The translations under genes and the position numbers were made by a program. A DNA stretch of 64,000 nucleotides from Gluconobacter japonicus (GTDB lineage Bacteria > Pseudomonadota > Alphaproteobacteria > Acetobacterales > Acetobacteraceae): contig NZ_BEWO01000007.1 in assembly GCF_002723975.1 (NCBI RefSeq), positions 100,909 to 164,908 of the forward strand, written 5' to 3'. Positions 28,771-38,796 of the stretch are shown here, piece by piece; position 1 is the first letter of the stretch, and each line of letters opens with the position of its first letter. A model generated the notes under the pieces. That model saw nothing but the letters and a program-made list of their open reading frames with translations. It was not told the origin of the DNA and searched no databases.

Positions 28771-28806
28771 AAAGGCCGGTCCACGCAGGTGGGGCGGCCT
28801 TTTTTG
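28771..28806 (+). terminator. Rho-independent terminator of groESL
   Basis: AAAGGCCG and CGGCCTTTTTT arms enclose a second pairing of TCCAC with GTGGG, ending in a T-tract about 60 bases after the groEL stop codon. Confidence 0.8.
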
Positions 28807-28912
28807 ATATGTGCAGGGCGCATATGTGACCCTTATGCAACGCCTGTCACAGAACTATCATGTTACGCCCGTAACCACGGTAACTTGGGGTGACATTTGC
28901 GTAACGACCTGT

Positions 28913-28935
28913 CTAAAGGACTCCACCGCCTTTAG
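28913..28935 (+). promoter_or_regulatory. hairpin at the ribosome binding site of the TonB-dependent receptor
   Basis: Perfect 7-bp inverted repeat, CTAAAGG-N9-CCTTTAG. The 3' arm runs into AGAAGGA (28934-28940), the likely ribosome binding site of the receptor gene starting at 28953. Three CGTAAC or GGTAAC motifs lie just upstream (28870-28906). Confidence 0.45.
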
Positions 28936-28952
28936 AAGGATTTCGTTTCACT

Positions 28953-31892
28953 ATGATCGTATCGCGTCGCAATACGTTACTTTGCGCATCGGTGCTGGGG
29001 ATGGGAGCGCTTTCGAGCGTGGCTCATGCTGCAACCGAAAGCACCCATACGTCCTCACATGTGCGCCACAAGACTGTGACCCATAGTCCGGTGCGTTCTG
29101 CTGCGACGCCTGCAACAACAGCACCGGCATCGGTGATTCGTCCCGTAGCGGCTCCGCAGTTTAATGCGCCTGTAGCGGTCAACCGAAGCCATGCCGTCCG
29201 TTCCATTGATTCAGCAACGCAGGAAAGTGTTGTTGTCACCGGTTCGGCTCTGAGCACGTCCAATAACTCGAATGCCAATCCGGTCCAGATCGTGACCAGC
29301 AAGCAGATCGAGCAAACGGGTGCCACCACGCTTGGTGATTACCTGCAGCGTCTGCCATCCGTTGGTTCTTCAGGAACAACGAACAGCCAGACAAATGGCA
29401 CGGCCGGCGTGTCCTGTATTGATCTGCGCAACCTTGGTCAGAAGCGTGTTCTCGTCCTGATTGATGGCAAACGCGCTGCCATGGATGGTTCTGCCAGCTG
29501 CTTCGACATGAACACCATCAACGTTCATCAGGTGGCAAGCGTCGAAATCCTCAAGGATGGTGGGTCCGAGCTTTATGGTGCTGACGCTGTATCGGGCGTT
29601 ATAAACATCAAGCTGAAGCATAATCTGGATGACGCGAACATCACGGTTCGTGGTGGCATTACTGATCGTGGCGATGGCCAAACGGGCATGATTTCCGGCT
29701 ACAAAGGCTGGAACTTCGATCATGGCAAGGGCAACGTCACGATCTCTGGTTCTTACATGACCCAGAGCGGGATCCGTCAAAATAGCCGTGACTGGGCCAA
29801 TCCGGTTGTTTCCGGACTGATTGCGCCGGGTGGTTCGCCGACTTACGGGTCATCCATTCCAACTGCCGGACGCTTTATTACCGATAGCGCGGATAATGTT
29901 CCGAATGGTGATGGCACGTTCCATAATTTCAGTAAGGCTGATCGTTACAATTACGGCAACGATCAGAATCTGACAAACTCCCTTCAGGATGCCACGCTGT
30001 CGTTTGACGCACATTATGATGTGAACCGTCACTTCACGCCGTATGGCAACTTCCTGTACTCGCATCGTAATTCAAATGCGGAAATGGCGCCGATTCCGGT
30101 GTCAGGCAGCATTTATCCGTCAACGATGCCAGTCGCCATTACCATTCCGGGCAGCGCGCCGTACAATACGCTTGGCGAAGATGCCACGATGTACAAGCGT
30201 CTGGGTGAATGGGGAAACCGCGTCAGCCAGACTGCAACCGATACATATACGGCCAAGATTGGTGCTGAGGGTGAGATCACCCACGGCTGGAAATATGACC
30301 TCTCCTACACTTACGGGTGGAACCAGGTCATGTCCCAGACATCCGGTGTTGGTAACTACTCCAGGCTTCTCGATACCTATGGCCTCGCCGCTGCCGAACC
30401 CGGCAATCCGGACAGTGCGCTGGTTTATAACCCGTCGGTCTGTAATGCAGCCGCTGGTTGCACGCTTTCCAATCCGTTCAACAAGCTGTCTCCGCAGGCT
30501 GCCGAGTACTCAAACTACACGTCGCATGATCATTACTACTACCAGCTTCGCGACCTGAACCTGCGTATCAATAACAACCATGTCGTTCACATGCCGTGGA
30601 AGAACGGTGGTGACCTTGGTATCGCGCTGGGCATGGAGCATCGTGGTGAGCAGCTGGCATATCATCCTGATGCGATGGTGCAGGCTGGCAACACGCTGAC
30701 GAACTCCGCGTCCTATACGGGTGGCGGCTTCAACGTTACTGAAGGTTACCTGGAAGGTAAGGCAACGCTGTTGCATAACGCCTTCCTCGCCAAGGACCTG
30801 ACGATTGACGGTCAGGGCCGTTACTCATCCTACAATACATTTGGTAGCACCAAGAACTGGAAAGCGTCCATTAACTGGGCTCCGGTCCAGGACATCCGCT
30901 TCCGTGCGACGTTAGGAACGTCTTACCGTCAGCCGAACGTCTATGAGCTGTTTGGTGGTCAGTCCCTAGGATATGCATCCGCCACGGATCCATGTGACAG
31001 CGGACAGGTTGGTACCTACGGTGGTATGACGCCAATTGTTGCTGCAAACTGCGCCAGACAGGGTATTAACAGCAGCAACTTTGTCTCTGCTTCTTCAAGT
31101 CAGGTTCCGACACTTTTCGGTGGCAACAGCAAGCTGAGGCCTGAGACCGGTCGGACCTACACGTTTGGTACGACAGTTACTCCACGCTGGATTCCGGGCC
31201 TGTCGGCTTCCGTGGAATACTGGCACTACACGCTCAAGAACATGATTTCTTATCTGAGCAGCCAGTACATCATGAACCAGTGCTACACGGGTGCAAACAC
31301 GTCATACTGCAATGACATTACCCGCGTTGGCAGCACAAACCAGCTGAACTCCGTGACGGCGCTGTATGACAATATTGGTGGCCTGAAGACGAGTGGTATT
31401 GATTTCGATCTTGACTACCGTATCCGCGTTACATCCCATGATGTCCTGTCGCTGACCAATAATTTCCAGCAGCTCGTCAGCTATCTCCAGCAGAACGAAG
31501 TCGGTGGCAAGTGGTATAACTATGCTGGCCGCATGTTCTACAACAACGGCACAGGCAATCCGCGTGTTCGTGATTATGCGACAGTCGGCTGGCAGCATGG
31601 TCCGTTCGGTGTAACGTACATGATGAGCTACATGGGCGGTATGCGCTGGAACGATACGGAAAGCGATGTTGCCCGCTCTGCTTCTGGTCGCACCAAGACC
31701 CCTGGCATCTTCTCTCACGACGTGACGGTAACGTATCGTTGGAAGAAGTGGAACTTCCAAGGTGGTGTGCAGAACCTCTTCGACAAGAAGCCACCATTCG
31801 TTTCTGGTGGAACGGATAACAGTGCAGCCGCTCTTTACGGCAACCTGTATCAGGGCCGTTACGTCTTCCTTCAGGCAGGCGTGAACTTCTGA
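28953..31892 (+). CDS. TonB-dependent outer-membrane receptor
   Basis: 979-residue outer-membrane importer energised by TonB-ExbB-ExbD. A signal peptide ends near residue 27 (VAHAATES). A low-complexity region rich in alanine, threonine, serine and histidine follows to about residue 85, then ESVVVTGSAL (TonB-box and plug start), the plug domain with ILKDGGSELYGADAVSGVINI, and a large beta-barrel ending in aromatic-terminated strand FLQAGVNF. Barrel motif TSYRQPNVYELFGG is present. Substrate unknown: siderophore, cofactor or sugar are all possible. It is a single-gene unit between two terminators. Confidence 0.93.
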   Translation: MIVSRRNTLLCASVLGMGALSSVAHAATESTHTSSHVRHKTVTHSPVRSAATPATTAPASVIRPVAAPQFNAPVAVNRSHAVRSIDSATQESVVVTGSALSTSNNSNANPVQIVTSKQIEQTGATTLGDYLQRLPSVGSSGTTNSQTNGTAGVSCIDLRNLGQKRVLVLIDGKRAAMDGSASCFDMNTINVHQVASVEILKDGGSELYGADAVSGVINIKLKHNLDDANITVRGGITDRGDGQTGMISGYKGWNFDHGKGNVTISGSYMTQSGIRQNSRDWANPVVSGLIAPGGSPTYGSSIPTAGRFITDSADNVPNGDGTFHNFSKADRYNYGNDQNLTNSLQDATLSFDAHYDVNRHFTPYGNFLYSHRNSNAEMAPIPVSGSIYPSTMPVAITIPGSAPYNTLGEDATMYKRLGEWGNRVSQTATDTYTAKIGAEGEITHGWKYDLSYTYGWNQVMSQTSGVGNYSRLLDTYGLAAAEPGNPDSALVYNPSVCNAAAGCTLSNPFNKLSPQAAEYSNYTSHDHYYYQLRDLNLRINNNHVVHMPWKNGGDLGIALGMEHRGEQLAYHPDAMVQAGNTLTNSASYTGGGFNVTEGYLEGKATLLHNAFLAKDLTIDGQGRYSSYNTFGSTKNWKASINWAPVQDIRFRATLGTSYRQPNVYELFGGQSLGYASATDPCDSGQVGTYGGMTPIVAANCARQGINSSNFVSASSSQVPTLFGGNSKLRPETGRTYTFGTTVTPRWIPGLSASVEYWHYTLKNMISYLSSQYIMNQCYTGANTSYCNDITRVGSTNQLNSVTALYDNIGGLKTSGIDFDLDYRIRVTSHDVLSLTNNFQQLVSYLQQNEVGGKWYNYAGRMFYNNGTGNPRVRDYATVGWQHGPFGVTYMMSYMGGMRWNDTESDVARSASGRTKTPGIFSHDVTVTYRWKKWNFQGGVQNLFDKKPPFVSGGTDNSAAALYGNLYQGRYVFLQAGVNF

Positions 31893-31915
31893 TCTTCAGG
31901 CTCTCTGAAGACACG

Positions 31916-31947
31916 AAAAAGGCGGTGGAATTTCCACCGCCTTTTTT
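31916..31947. terminator. bidirectional terminator
   Basis: A-run, GGCGGTGGAA/TTTCCACCGCC stem, T-run: perfect arms with flanking A and T tracts serve both the receptor gene and the convergent helicase gene. Confidence 0.88.
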
Positions 31948-31963
31948 TATGCTTTGCTTGGTT

Positions 31964-34870
31964 CTAGTTTTCCGAAGAAACCGAGGAAGGGGAGGTCAAG
32001 AACGCTCCAATATCCTTCAATGTTTCCACAAGACTAAGGCGTCGGACTTCGACGCCTTCGGGGAACGCTGAGAGGAGGCGGGAAGGCATGCGGCGATCCA
32101 GCATGACGAAAACGCCTCTGTCATCGCCTCGTCTGATTAATCGGCCGAAAGCCTGCCTGAGGCGCATTCTGGTGATGCGGTCGTCATAATCGCTAGGACG
32201 GCCTTCCGAGAGCAGGCGTCGGCGTTCCCGATGAAGAATGTCGGGGCGAGGCCAAGGCGTTTTTTCAAACACTACCATCCGCAGGGCTTCTCCCGGCACA
32301 TCGACGCCATCGCGCATGGCGTCTGTTCCAAGCAGGCAGCTATGGGTTTCGGTGCGAAAGACGTCCACCAGGGTTGCGTTATCCATTGCATCCACATGCT
32401 GGGCGTAGAGAGGGAAGCCCTGTGTTTCCAGCGGTTCGCTAATCCGTTTGTGGACTTCTCGCAGTCTTCGGATTGCCGTGAAAAGCCCTAACGCGCCTCC
32501 ACCCGCAGTCTCGAACAGGGCACGAAAGGCGTGGGCCAGAGACGCGATTTCAACTGAGACGTCTGTGACGACATAAGCGCGCGTCTGCTTTGCGTAGTCG
32601 AACGGACTCATGAGCGACGCCCGGATTGGCGGCTTCATGAAATGCGTGGCGCCCAGGCGAAGTTCGGCGGCATGCCAGCTTTCTTCTCCGTCCTCAGGGC
32701 CAGTTTGATCCCGAAGCGTGGCGGAGGTTAGCAGAAGGCCATGAGCCGGTGTCTGGATGGTAGATGCGAATGGAATGGTTGGGTCGAGCCAGTGCCGATA
32801 CAGCCCAACATCGTGGTCACCCTGAGTAGCTCGGGTTCGAGGCAATCGCTCGGTGCGTATGAAGTCGATATGGACGGGTGTGATGTCGGCTTCCGGAGGT
32901 GTTTGCAGAGCATCCAGCATCCCTACCCATCCTGTCACGCGACTAATGGCGCGACGATGAAGTGTACGAATGAAGGCTTCTATCCGCTGGCGCGTTGGGG
33001 CTTCCATTTCGGGATCATCTTCGACCTGGGCTTCAAGCCGTTTGGTCAGAAGGATCAGCGGCTCCTGCAAGCGGCGGAGCGCACGGGAAAGATCCTCAGC
33101 AGTTTTTTGGACGGCATCATTTGTCGGATGAAGATCGCACTCCGTGGAGATGTATCCGGTTTCATGCTGCGGGTTCTGAGACCTGCGCGCCTTAAGCTGT
33201 TGATCCAAGGCCTGAAGGAACAGTTCCGCAGGATTGTCGAGTTCGGGTTCCTCCAGTGGCAGAAGGGATGGAGCGTCCTCTTCGGCAAGAGAAGCGTCCG
33301 GACCACTTTTCAGTCGCGTACTCCAGCCGGGAGCCGGAAGAGCGCGTGCAGCTTGCAGGACGGCATGCAGCGGGGCGTCAATAGCAGGGATGCGTTCGAC
33401 AAGATCATCCAGTCGTCGCAAAAGCCCTCGCGCGCGCGATCGGCTACCTTCCGCACCCAGGAGCCATCGTCTCAGTTCAGCAGCTTCTAGGCCTGAGAGA
33501 ACGGTTGCAAAAGCACTATCGGCGGCTTCTGGAACATGATGGCCTTCGTCAAAAACATAGCGCGTGGGGGCTGCGTCTTCGTCCGGCAGGCCCGGAGGAG
33601 CCAGGGAAGCCCAGGCGGCCTGAGACATGACGAGGGCGTGGTTGGCCACAACCAGATCGGCTTGTCTTGCCCGGCGGATGCCGTGTTCCACGAAGCAGGC
33701 CTGATAGTGCGGGCAGGCAGCATGGATACACTCGCCACGTCGATCAGCAACGCCGTAGAGCGTACCGTGTCCGAAGAGTTCCCCGAACCAGCCCGGCAGA
33801 TCGCCACCCATCAGATCGCCATCGCGGCTGGCCTCTGCCCAGCGGGCAAGAAGGGCGAGGGGCAGGAGGGCTGTTGCGCCGTCGTTTCCACGGGATGTGG
33901 CGGTATTGAGAAGATCTTCCATGTTCAGAAGGCAGAGATAATTCTCACGGCCTTTGCGAACGACGACCTTTTGCCGAAGGGTGGTCTCATCGGGATAGAG
34001 GCGATGAAGTTCCTGTTCGATCTGTCGCTGAAGATGACGCGTATAGGTGCTGACCCAGACGGCACCGTCATTCTGCTCGGCCCAGAGGCTTGAGGGCGCG
34101 ATGTATCCCAGTGTCTTGCCAGTGCCTGTTCCGGCTTCTGCTAAAACGACGTTGGGTGAACCCAACGTTTCCCGAGGCTCAAAAGCGGATGTTGCGACTG
34201 ATGCAAAATCAGCCTGACCGGGACGTTCTTCCGCGCCTTCACCTAAAATCTGACGTAGTCTTTCGCGTGCTGCACGGGGAGAGACGGGTTGACTGCTGGG
34301 TGCAGGACGAGGAGCTGTTTCCTCCCAGCGGGGGAGGCGTCTCCAGATGCGGACGGCATCGAAAGGATGCGCACTGCCCGGGTCTGAGGCAGAGCCAATG
34401 GCGTCTGCAACTTCGCCACTCCAGATCCAGTCAGCGCGGGTGAGGGGGAGCAGAAGCGCACGAAGACGCGCGCCTTCCTGGGTGTCCGCTTTGGCGCGCA
34501 ACCGGCTGAGAAGATTTTCGCATAGAAGAGGAAGAAGATCGGCCGTTACGGTTTCGGGAGGTGTTAGCCCGAGTGCAATGGCCAATCCTCGTGGGGTGGG
34601 TGCCACGGTTGTCGCTGGAAGGACGAACAGGAACAGGTCCAGAAGGTCGAACCAGGGAACCGGCTGTGACAGAGGTGTCAGGTCCAGTGCCCGGAGAGCT
34701 GCTGGCCCGTGCACCAGAAGGGGTGGGGGAAGTTGCGATAATTTTTCCCGCGCGTCTTCGGCGGACAGATCCAGCAGTTCTCCGTCTGGTGTCAGAAGAG
34801 ACGACAGGCCCCGCCTTGCAATCAGGGCGGGAGCATCAAATGGCGACGGAAAAGAGGGAGCTGATGGCAT
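31964..34870 (-). CDS. DinG/Rad3-type ATP-dependent DNA helicase
   Basis: Superfamily 2 iron-sulphur helicase, probably 5'-3', for repair of structured DNA. Residues are arranged as an N-terminal extension (about 1-230), then Walker A AEAGTGTGKT, cysteines in CLLNMED and CIHAACPHYQACF that can hold a 4Fe-4S cluster, then VVANHALVM and DEGHHVPE (DEAH-type box), and C-terminal motifs FGRLIRRGDDRG. The 968-residue length exceeds E. coli DinG (716), mostly through the N-terminal part, as is usual in alphaproteobacteria. Confidence 0.88.
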   Translation of the reverse strand: MPSAPSFPSPFDAPALIARRGLSSLLTPDGELLDLSAEDAREKLSQLPPPLLVHGPAALRALDLTPLSQPVPWFDLLDLFLFVLPATTVAPTPRGLAIALGLTPPETVTADLLPLLCENLLSRLRAKADTQEGARLRALLLPLTRADWIWSGEVADAIGSASDPGSAHPFDAVRIWRRLPRWEETAPRPAPSSQPVSPRAARERLRQILGEGAEERPGQADFASVATSAFEPRETLGSPNVVLAEAGTGTGKTLGYIAPSSLWAEQNDGAVWVSTYTRHLQRQIEQELHRLYPDETTLRQKVVVRKGRENYLCLLNMEDLLNTATSRGNDGATALLPLALLARWAEASRDGDLMGGDLPGWFGELFGHGTLYGVADRRGECIHAACPHYQACFVEHGIRRARQADLVVANHALVMSQAAWASLAPPGLPDEDAAPTRYVFDEGHHVPEAADSAFATVLSGLEAAELRRWLLGAEGSRSRARGLLRRLDDLVERIPAIDAPLHAVLQAARALPAPGWSTRLKSGPDASLAEEDAPSLLPLEEPELDNPAELFLQALDQQLKARRSQNPQHETGYISTECDLHPTNDAVQKTAEDLSRALRRLQEPLILLTKRLEAQVEDDPEMEAPTRQRIEAFIRTLHRRAISRVTGWVGMLDALQTPPEADITPVHIDFIRTERLPRTRATQGDHDVGLYRHWLDPTIPFASTIQTPAHGLLLTSATLRDQTGPEDGEESWHAAELRLGATHFMKPPIRASLMSPFDYAKQTRAYVVTDVSVEIASLAHAFRALFETAGGGALGLFTAIRRLREVHKRISEPLETQGFPLYAQHVDAMDNATLVDVFRTETHSCLLGTDAMRDGVDVPGEALRMVVFEKTPWPRPDILHRERRRLLSEGRPSDYDDRITRMRLRQAFGRLIRRGDDRGVFVMLDRRMPSRLLSAFPEGVEVRRLSLVETLKDIGAFLTSPSSVSSEN

Positions 34871-35031
34871 CCCCTTCAGTCTAGCGGGAAGGTGCGGAGG
34901 GGGCGAGAGATTTCGGGAACAGATCGTGAAAGGAAAGGCGGGCGGCTAGAGCCGGGTCGTCAAAAATGGATTTTGACATATTTCGTCACCATTTGAGTCG
35001 TGTCGAGAAACTCTGCTTCTGCTCGTATTGC

Positions 35032-35060
35032 TTGACCCGGGATACGTGTCTGCCTACTTT
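35032..35060 (+). promoter_or_regulatory. putative sigma-70 promoter of lysS
   Basis: TTGACC at 35032-35037, 17 bases, TACTTT at 35055-35060. Transcription would begin near 35067, only about 5 bases before the lysS ATG at 35072, leaving no room for a ribosome binding site. Confidence 0.5.
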
Positions 35061-35071
35061 TTCCGGTAATC

Positions 35072-36691
35072 ATGCACAATTCCAGTTCACAAACCTTTCC
35101 GTCCCTCGCACCGGATGCGCCTCTGCCCAAAGCATGGCCATTCGAAGAAGCGAAAAAAATCGCCGCGCATGTGGGTGAGCGCGATCCGAAAATTCCGGCT
35201 CTGCTTGAAACAGGGTATGGGCCATCCGGGCTGCCGCATATCGGCACGTTCGGCGAAGTCGCTCGGACAACGTGGGTTCGGCAGGCTTTTGAAGCTCTGA
35301 CTGGCCGTCCGACCCGTCTTCTGGCGTTTTCGGATGACATGGATGCCCTGCGCAAGGTGCCGACAAACGTGCCTCAGCAGGAGATGCTTGCGAAGTATCT
35401 TGGCCTGCCGCTGACCCGTATTCCGGATCCGTTCGGTGAATACGAAAGCTTTGCCGCCCATAATAACGCCCGTCTGCGCCAGTTTCTCGACAGCTTCGGC
35501 TTTGACTACGAATTTGCTTCCGCGACCGATTATTATACCGGTGGCACATTCGATGCTGCGCTTCGTCGTATGCTTGAAGTGCATGATGAAGTCGTCGCGA
35601 CCATTATTCCGACGCTTGGGCCTGAGCGCCGTGCAACATATTCCCCGGTTCTGCCGATCCACCCTGAAACTGGGCAGGTGATGCAGGTTCCGATCATCAA
35701 GGTTGATCCGGATGCCGGGACGGTTGTCTGGAAAGACGACGCTGGGAAGACGTTTGAAACGTCTGTTCTGGGTGGTCATGCCAAGATGCAGTGGAAGGCC
35801 GACTGGGCCATGCGCTGGTATGCTCTGGGTGTCGACTACGAAATGTCCGGCAAGGATTTGATCGACAGTGTGAAACTGTCCTCGAAGATCTGCCGTATTC
35901 TGGGCAAGGAGCCGCCTGCCGGGCTGACCTACGAGTTGTTCCTTGATGCCCAGGGACAGAAGATCAGCAAGTCCAAGGGGAATGGTCTGTCTGTCGAGGA
36001 ATGGCTGCGTTATGGCACGCCGGAAAGCCTTGCGCAGTACATGTTCCAGCAGCCTGCTCGCGCAAAACGTCTGTTTTTTGACGTGATTCCGCGCGCGACG
36101 GATGACTATCTGACACTGGTTCAGAAAGCTGAAACGCAGGAACCAGTGGATCTGATGGCTAATCCGGTCTGGTTCATTCACGGTGGAACAGTACGACAGG
36201 AAGAGACCAGTCCCGTATCTTATACGGCACTTCTCAACCTTGCGAACGTCGCAAATGCGGACAATCCAGAAACACTCTGGAAGTTCCTCCGCCGCTATGA
36301 CGAGACGCTGTCTCCAGAAACGCATCCGTATGTGGACAAGCTGGTTCGTTGCGCTCTGACCTATTTCCAGGAGCAGGTTTACCCGAACAAGACCTATCGC
36401 GATCCGTCTGAGAGAGAGCGCAAGGGTCTTGAGGATCTGGCAACAGAACTGGAAAAACTTCCGGCTCAGACACCGCCGCTTGAAGTGCAGGATGTGGTTT
36501 TCGAAGTGGGCAAGCGCTACTTTGAGAAGTCTGAATTGCGCTCATGGTTTGGATGCCTCTACGAGGTTCTGTTGGGGCAGAGCGAGGGGCCACGCTTCGG
36601 AATTTTTGCATCGCTCTTCGGTTTGCCGGAGACAGTTGCCCTGATCCGGGGCGCGCTGGCCCGTCCGGTAACCGGGGCCATTCAGGCCTGA
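35072..36691 (+). CDS. lysS: class I lysyl-tRNA synthetase
   Basis: Charges tRNA-Lys. It belongs to the class I, archaeal-like LysRS found in alphaproteobacteria, not the class II enzyme of E. coli. The HIGH-type motif is GPSGLPHIGT near residue 53; the KMSKS-type motif is KISKSKGNG near residue 303. Length 539 fits. It starts at an ATG without a visible ribosome binding site. The MprF-like gene begins 5 bases after its stop codon. Confidence 0.95.
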   Translation: MHNSSSQTFPSLAPDAPLPKAWPFEEAKKIAAHVGERDPKIPALLETGYGPSGLPHIGTFGEVARTTWVRQAFEALTGRPTRLLAFSDDMDALRKVPTNVPQQEMLAKYLGLPLTRIPDPFGEYESFAAHNNARLRQFLDSFGFDYEFASATDYYTGGTFDAALRRMLEVHDEVVATIIPTLGPERRATYSPVLPIHPETGQVMQVPIIKVDPDAGTVVWKDDAGKTFETSVLGGHAKMQWKADWAMRWYALGVDYEMSGKDLIDSVKLSSKICRILGKEPPAGLTYELFLDAQGQKISKSKGNGLSVEEWLRYGTPESLAQYMFQQPARAKRLFFDVIPRATDDYLTLVQKAETQEPVDLMANPVWFIHGGTVRQEETSPVSYTALLNLANVANADNPETLWKFLRRYDETLSPETHPYVDKLVRCALTYFQEQVYPNKTYRDPSERERKGLEDLATELEKLPAQTPPLEVQDVVFEVGKRYFEKSELRSWFGCLYEVLLGQSEGPRFGIFASLFGLPETVALIRGALARPVTGAIQA

Positions 36692-36696
36692 CGCCG

Positions 36697-38796
36697 ATGT
36701 GCCCTCACAGGGAAGACGACTGGCAGGATGACGCTCTCGCTCTCGAAGAAGAGGGTGAGAGCGGATGCGTTAAAAGCCGCTGGCAACTTCTGCTGACGCG
36801 TGCCCCCGCTGTTGTCGGGCTCGTGCTTCTGGTGGCGGCTGTCGTGGTGATCTGGCGTGAACTGCGTCATCTCTCCCTGCATGACATTCTCAGAAGTTTG
36901 GGGGATATTCCCTCAGGCGCTTTGATCGCGGGGGCAGGTGCGACAGTTCTGTCGTATTTCATCCTGTCGTTTTACGACCGGCTGGCCTGTCTGCATGTGC
37001 GTGCGAAGGTGTCTTTCCAGCGCTCTGCCTTTGCTGCGTTCTGTTCTTATGTCCTGTCTCACAATCTTGGATGTGCTGCGATTTCCGGCGCAGCTGTCAG
37101 GTTCAGGCTTTATCGCAGCTGGGGGGTCGCGCCGGGCGATATTGCTCAGATTATTGCGTTCTGTTCGGCAACGTATCTGCTCGGAACCATGGCTCTGGTC
37201 GGAGGTATTCTGACCTTGGAGCCACATGCGATTCCTGTACTGTCTCATCTGCCGTCCTTTCTTTTGAGACTTGCGGGACTAGGGCTATGGGGCGTCTTGG
37301 CTGCGTATGTCGTGCTGTCCCGTGTGCGTCGTCATGTCAGGATCTGGCGCTACACGATTGAAATTCCACGGACTGGTATTGCGATTTCCCAGATTGCTGT
37401 CAGTGCCGCCGATATGGCGGCAACAGCCTTGATTGCATATGGCGTTCTGCCTCCACTACCACCGGAAGCGCATTTTGGTTTTGGTACATTCCTGGCCATT
37501 TATATTGCGTCTTACACGGCTGGCTTGATTGCCAGTGTGCCCGGTGGGTTAGGCGTTTTCGACAGTGCCATGTTGCTGGCGCTGCGCCCTTACCTTCCGG
37601 TTCCGGAAATCATGAGCGCCATTCTGGTGTTCCGTCTTTTTTATTACATCATTCCGCTTGTTCTGGCGGGCTTGATGTTTGCAGGACATGAATTGTTTCT
37701 GCGTGGCGAACAGGCCCTTATGTCGGCCGGGCAGGCGCCACGTCGTATCCGGCCGAGCCAGGTGGTGCGGGAGTCTGAAGCGGATTTCTCTGTCACTGTT
37801 GCGACAAGCGTTCAGGCTGTCGCAGGTATTCTTCTGGTTCTCTATGCTCTGGCAGCTGAATTGCCGGCCCTGCGCACCTCATTGGGCGCTGCAGTGTCCC
37901 AGATTGCGGATCTTTTTCTGACTGTCAGCGGTGTGGCTTTGGTCGGTTTGGCGCTGGGACTGTCTCAGCGCGTGGCACTGGCATGGAAAGTGTCGCTTGG
38001 TGTTTTGGGGGCGTCCGTTGTTCTGCTGGTGCTGCGCCATGCACCATGGGAGGCACCGGTTGCACTTGGGCTGGTAATGCTGCTGATCGCGCCGTTTCGG
38101 AACTGCTATTATCGTCGCGCGCAGATCCTGGTCGCGCCTTTGACGCCCGCCATGCTGGCCCCGGTGTCGCTTTGGGCACTGGGCTTGCTGGGTGTGGGAT
38201 GGGTAGCGTTGCAACGTCATCTCGGTCCTATCTGGTGGCGTTCAATGATTTACGACGCACACACAGCGATCGGACGCTGGTTTCTAGCCATTTCTGCGCT
38301 GTGTGGGCTTTTCGCGCTCTGGTTTGGAATGCGCCGGACGCGCATCCGCTTTGAGGCGTGGAACTCAGAAAATGAGCAGCGTTATCGCAGCCTTCCGCAT
38401 GCGTTGCAGGAGCTGGGGCGTCGTCGGCCCAGTGGTCTGCTGCATGATGAGGCCGGACGTGCGGCTATTCCGTTCCTGCGTACGGGCCAGTTTATCATTG
38501 GTCTGGGCGATCCGGCTGGTTCGGAGCGGAACTGTATTGCTGCGATCTGGCGATTGCGGGATCTTGCTCTTCAGGAGGGACGTAAACTTGCGTTTGTCCG
38601 TGTTGGTCAGTCTCTCATGGCCGTCTATAATGATCTTGGATTGACAGTTTGCCCGGATGGGAAGGCTGGAACCATCTGCTGTTTTTCTGAGGATTATCGC
38701 ATGATCCGGGCGTTTCTGAGTGGAGAAGAACGGCAGGCTCGCAAGAAGCGGTCGGCAGGACGTCCTGAAGCGGCTTCAGGCACCGTAAGTTCATGA
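36697..38796 (+). CDS. MprF-like membrane protein with shortened aminoacyl-transferase domain
   Basis: 699-residue protein starting at the ATG at 36697 (MCPHREDDWQ); the longer frame from 36544 lies inside lysS. About a dozen membrane helices fill residues 35-545, with a flippase-like first half (AGLIASVPGGLGVFD). A cytoplasmic C-terminal part of about 140 residues resembles only the first half of the DUF2156 aminoacyl-phosphatidylglycerol synthase domain (PFLRTGQFIIGLGDPAG). Full MprF proteins are about 840-880 residues. The gene lies 5 bases after lysS and overlaps marC by 4. Confidence 0.8.
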   Translation: MCPHREDDWQDDALALEEEGESGCVKSRWQLLLTRAPAVVGLVLLVAAVVVIWRELRHLSLHDILRSLGDIPSGALIAGAGATVLSYFILSFYDRLACLHVRAKVSFQRSAFAAFCSYVLSHNLGCAAISGAAVRFRLYRSWGVAPGDIAQIIAFCSATYLLGTMALVGGILTLEPHAIPVLSHLPSFLLRLAGLGLWGVLAAYVVLSRVRRHVRIWRYTIEIPRTGIAISQIAVSAADMAATALIAYGVLPPLPPEAHFGFGTFLAIYIASYTAGLIASVPGGLGVFDSAMLLALRPYLPVPEIMSAILVFRLFYYIIPLVLAGLMFAGHELFLRGEQALMSAGQAPRRIRPSQVVRESEADFSVTVATSVQAVAGILLVLYALAAELPALRTSLGAAVSQIADLFLTVSGVALVGLALGLSQRVALAWKVSLGVLGASVVLLVLRHAPWEAPVALGLVMLLIAPFRNCYYRRAQILVAPLTPAMLAPVSLWALGLLGVGWVALQRHLGPIWWRSMIYDAHTAIGRWFLAISALCGLFALWFGMRRTRIRFEAWNSENEQRYRSLPHALQELGRRRPSGLLHDEAGRAAIPFLRTGQFIIGLGDPAGSERNCIAAIWRLRDLALQEGRKLAFVRVGQSLMAVYNDLGLTVCPDGKAGTICCFSEDYRMIRAFLSGEERQARKKRSAGRPEAASGTVSS

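Noticed and set aside
35087..36325. 412-codon frame antisense to lysS
   Set aside because: Shadow of lysS; no start signal or recognisable domain.
36544..36696. Upstream extension of the MprF-like frame
   Set aside because: It is a shadow inside the end of lysS; the ATG at 36697 lies just after the lysS stop codon.
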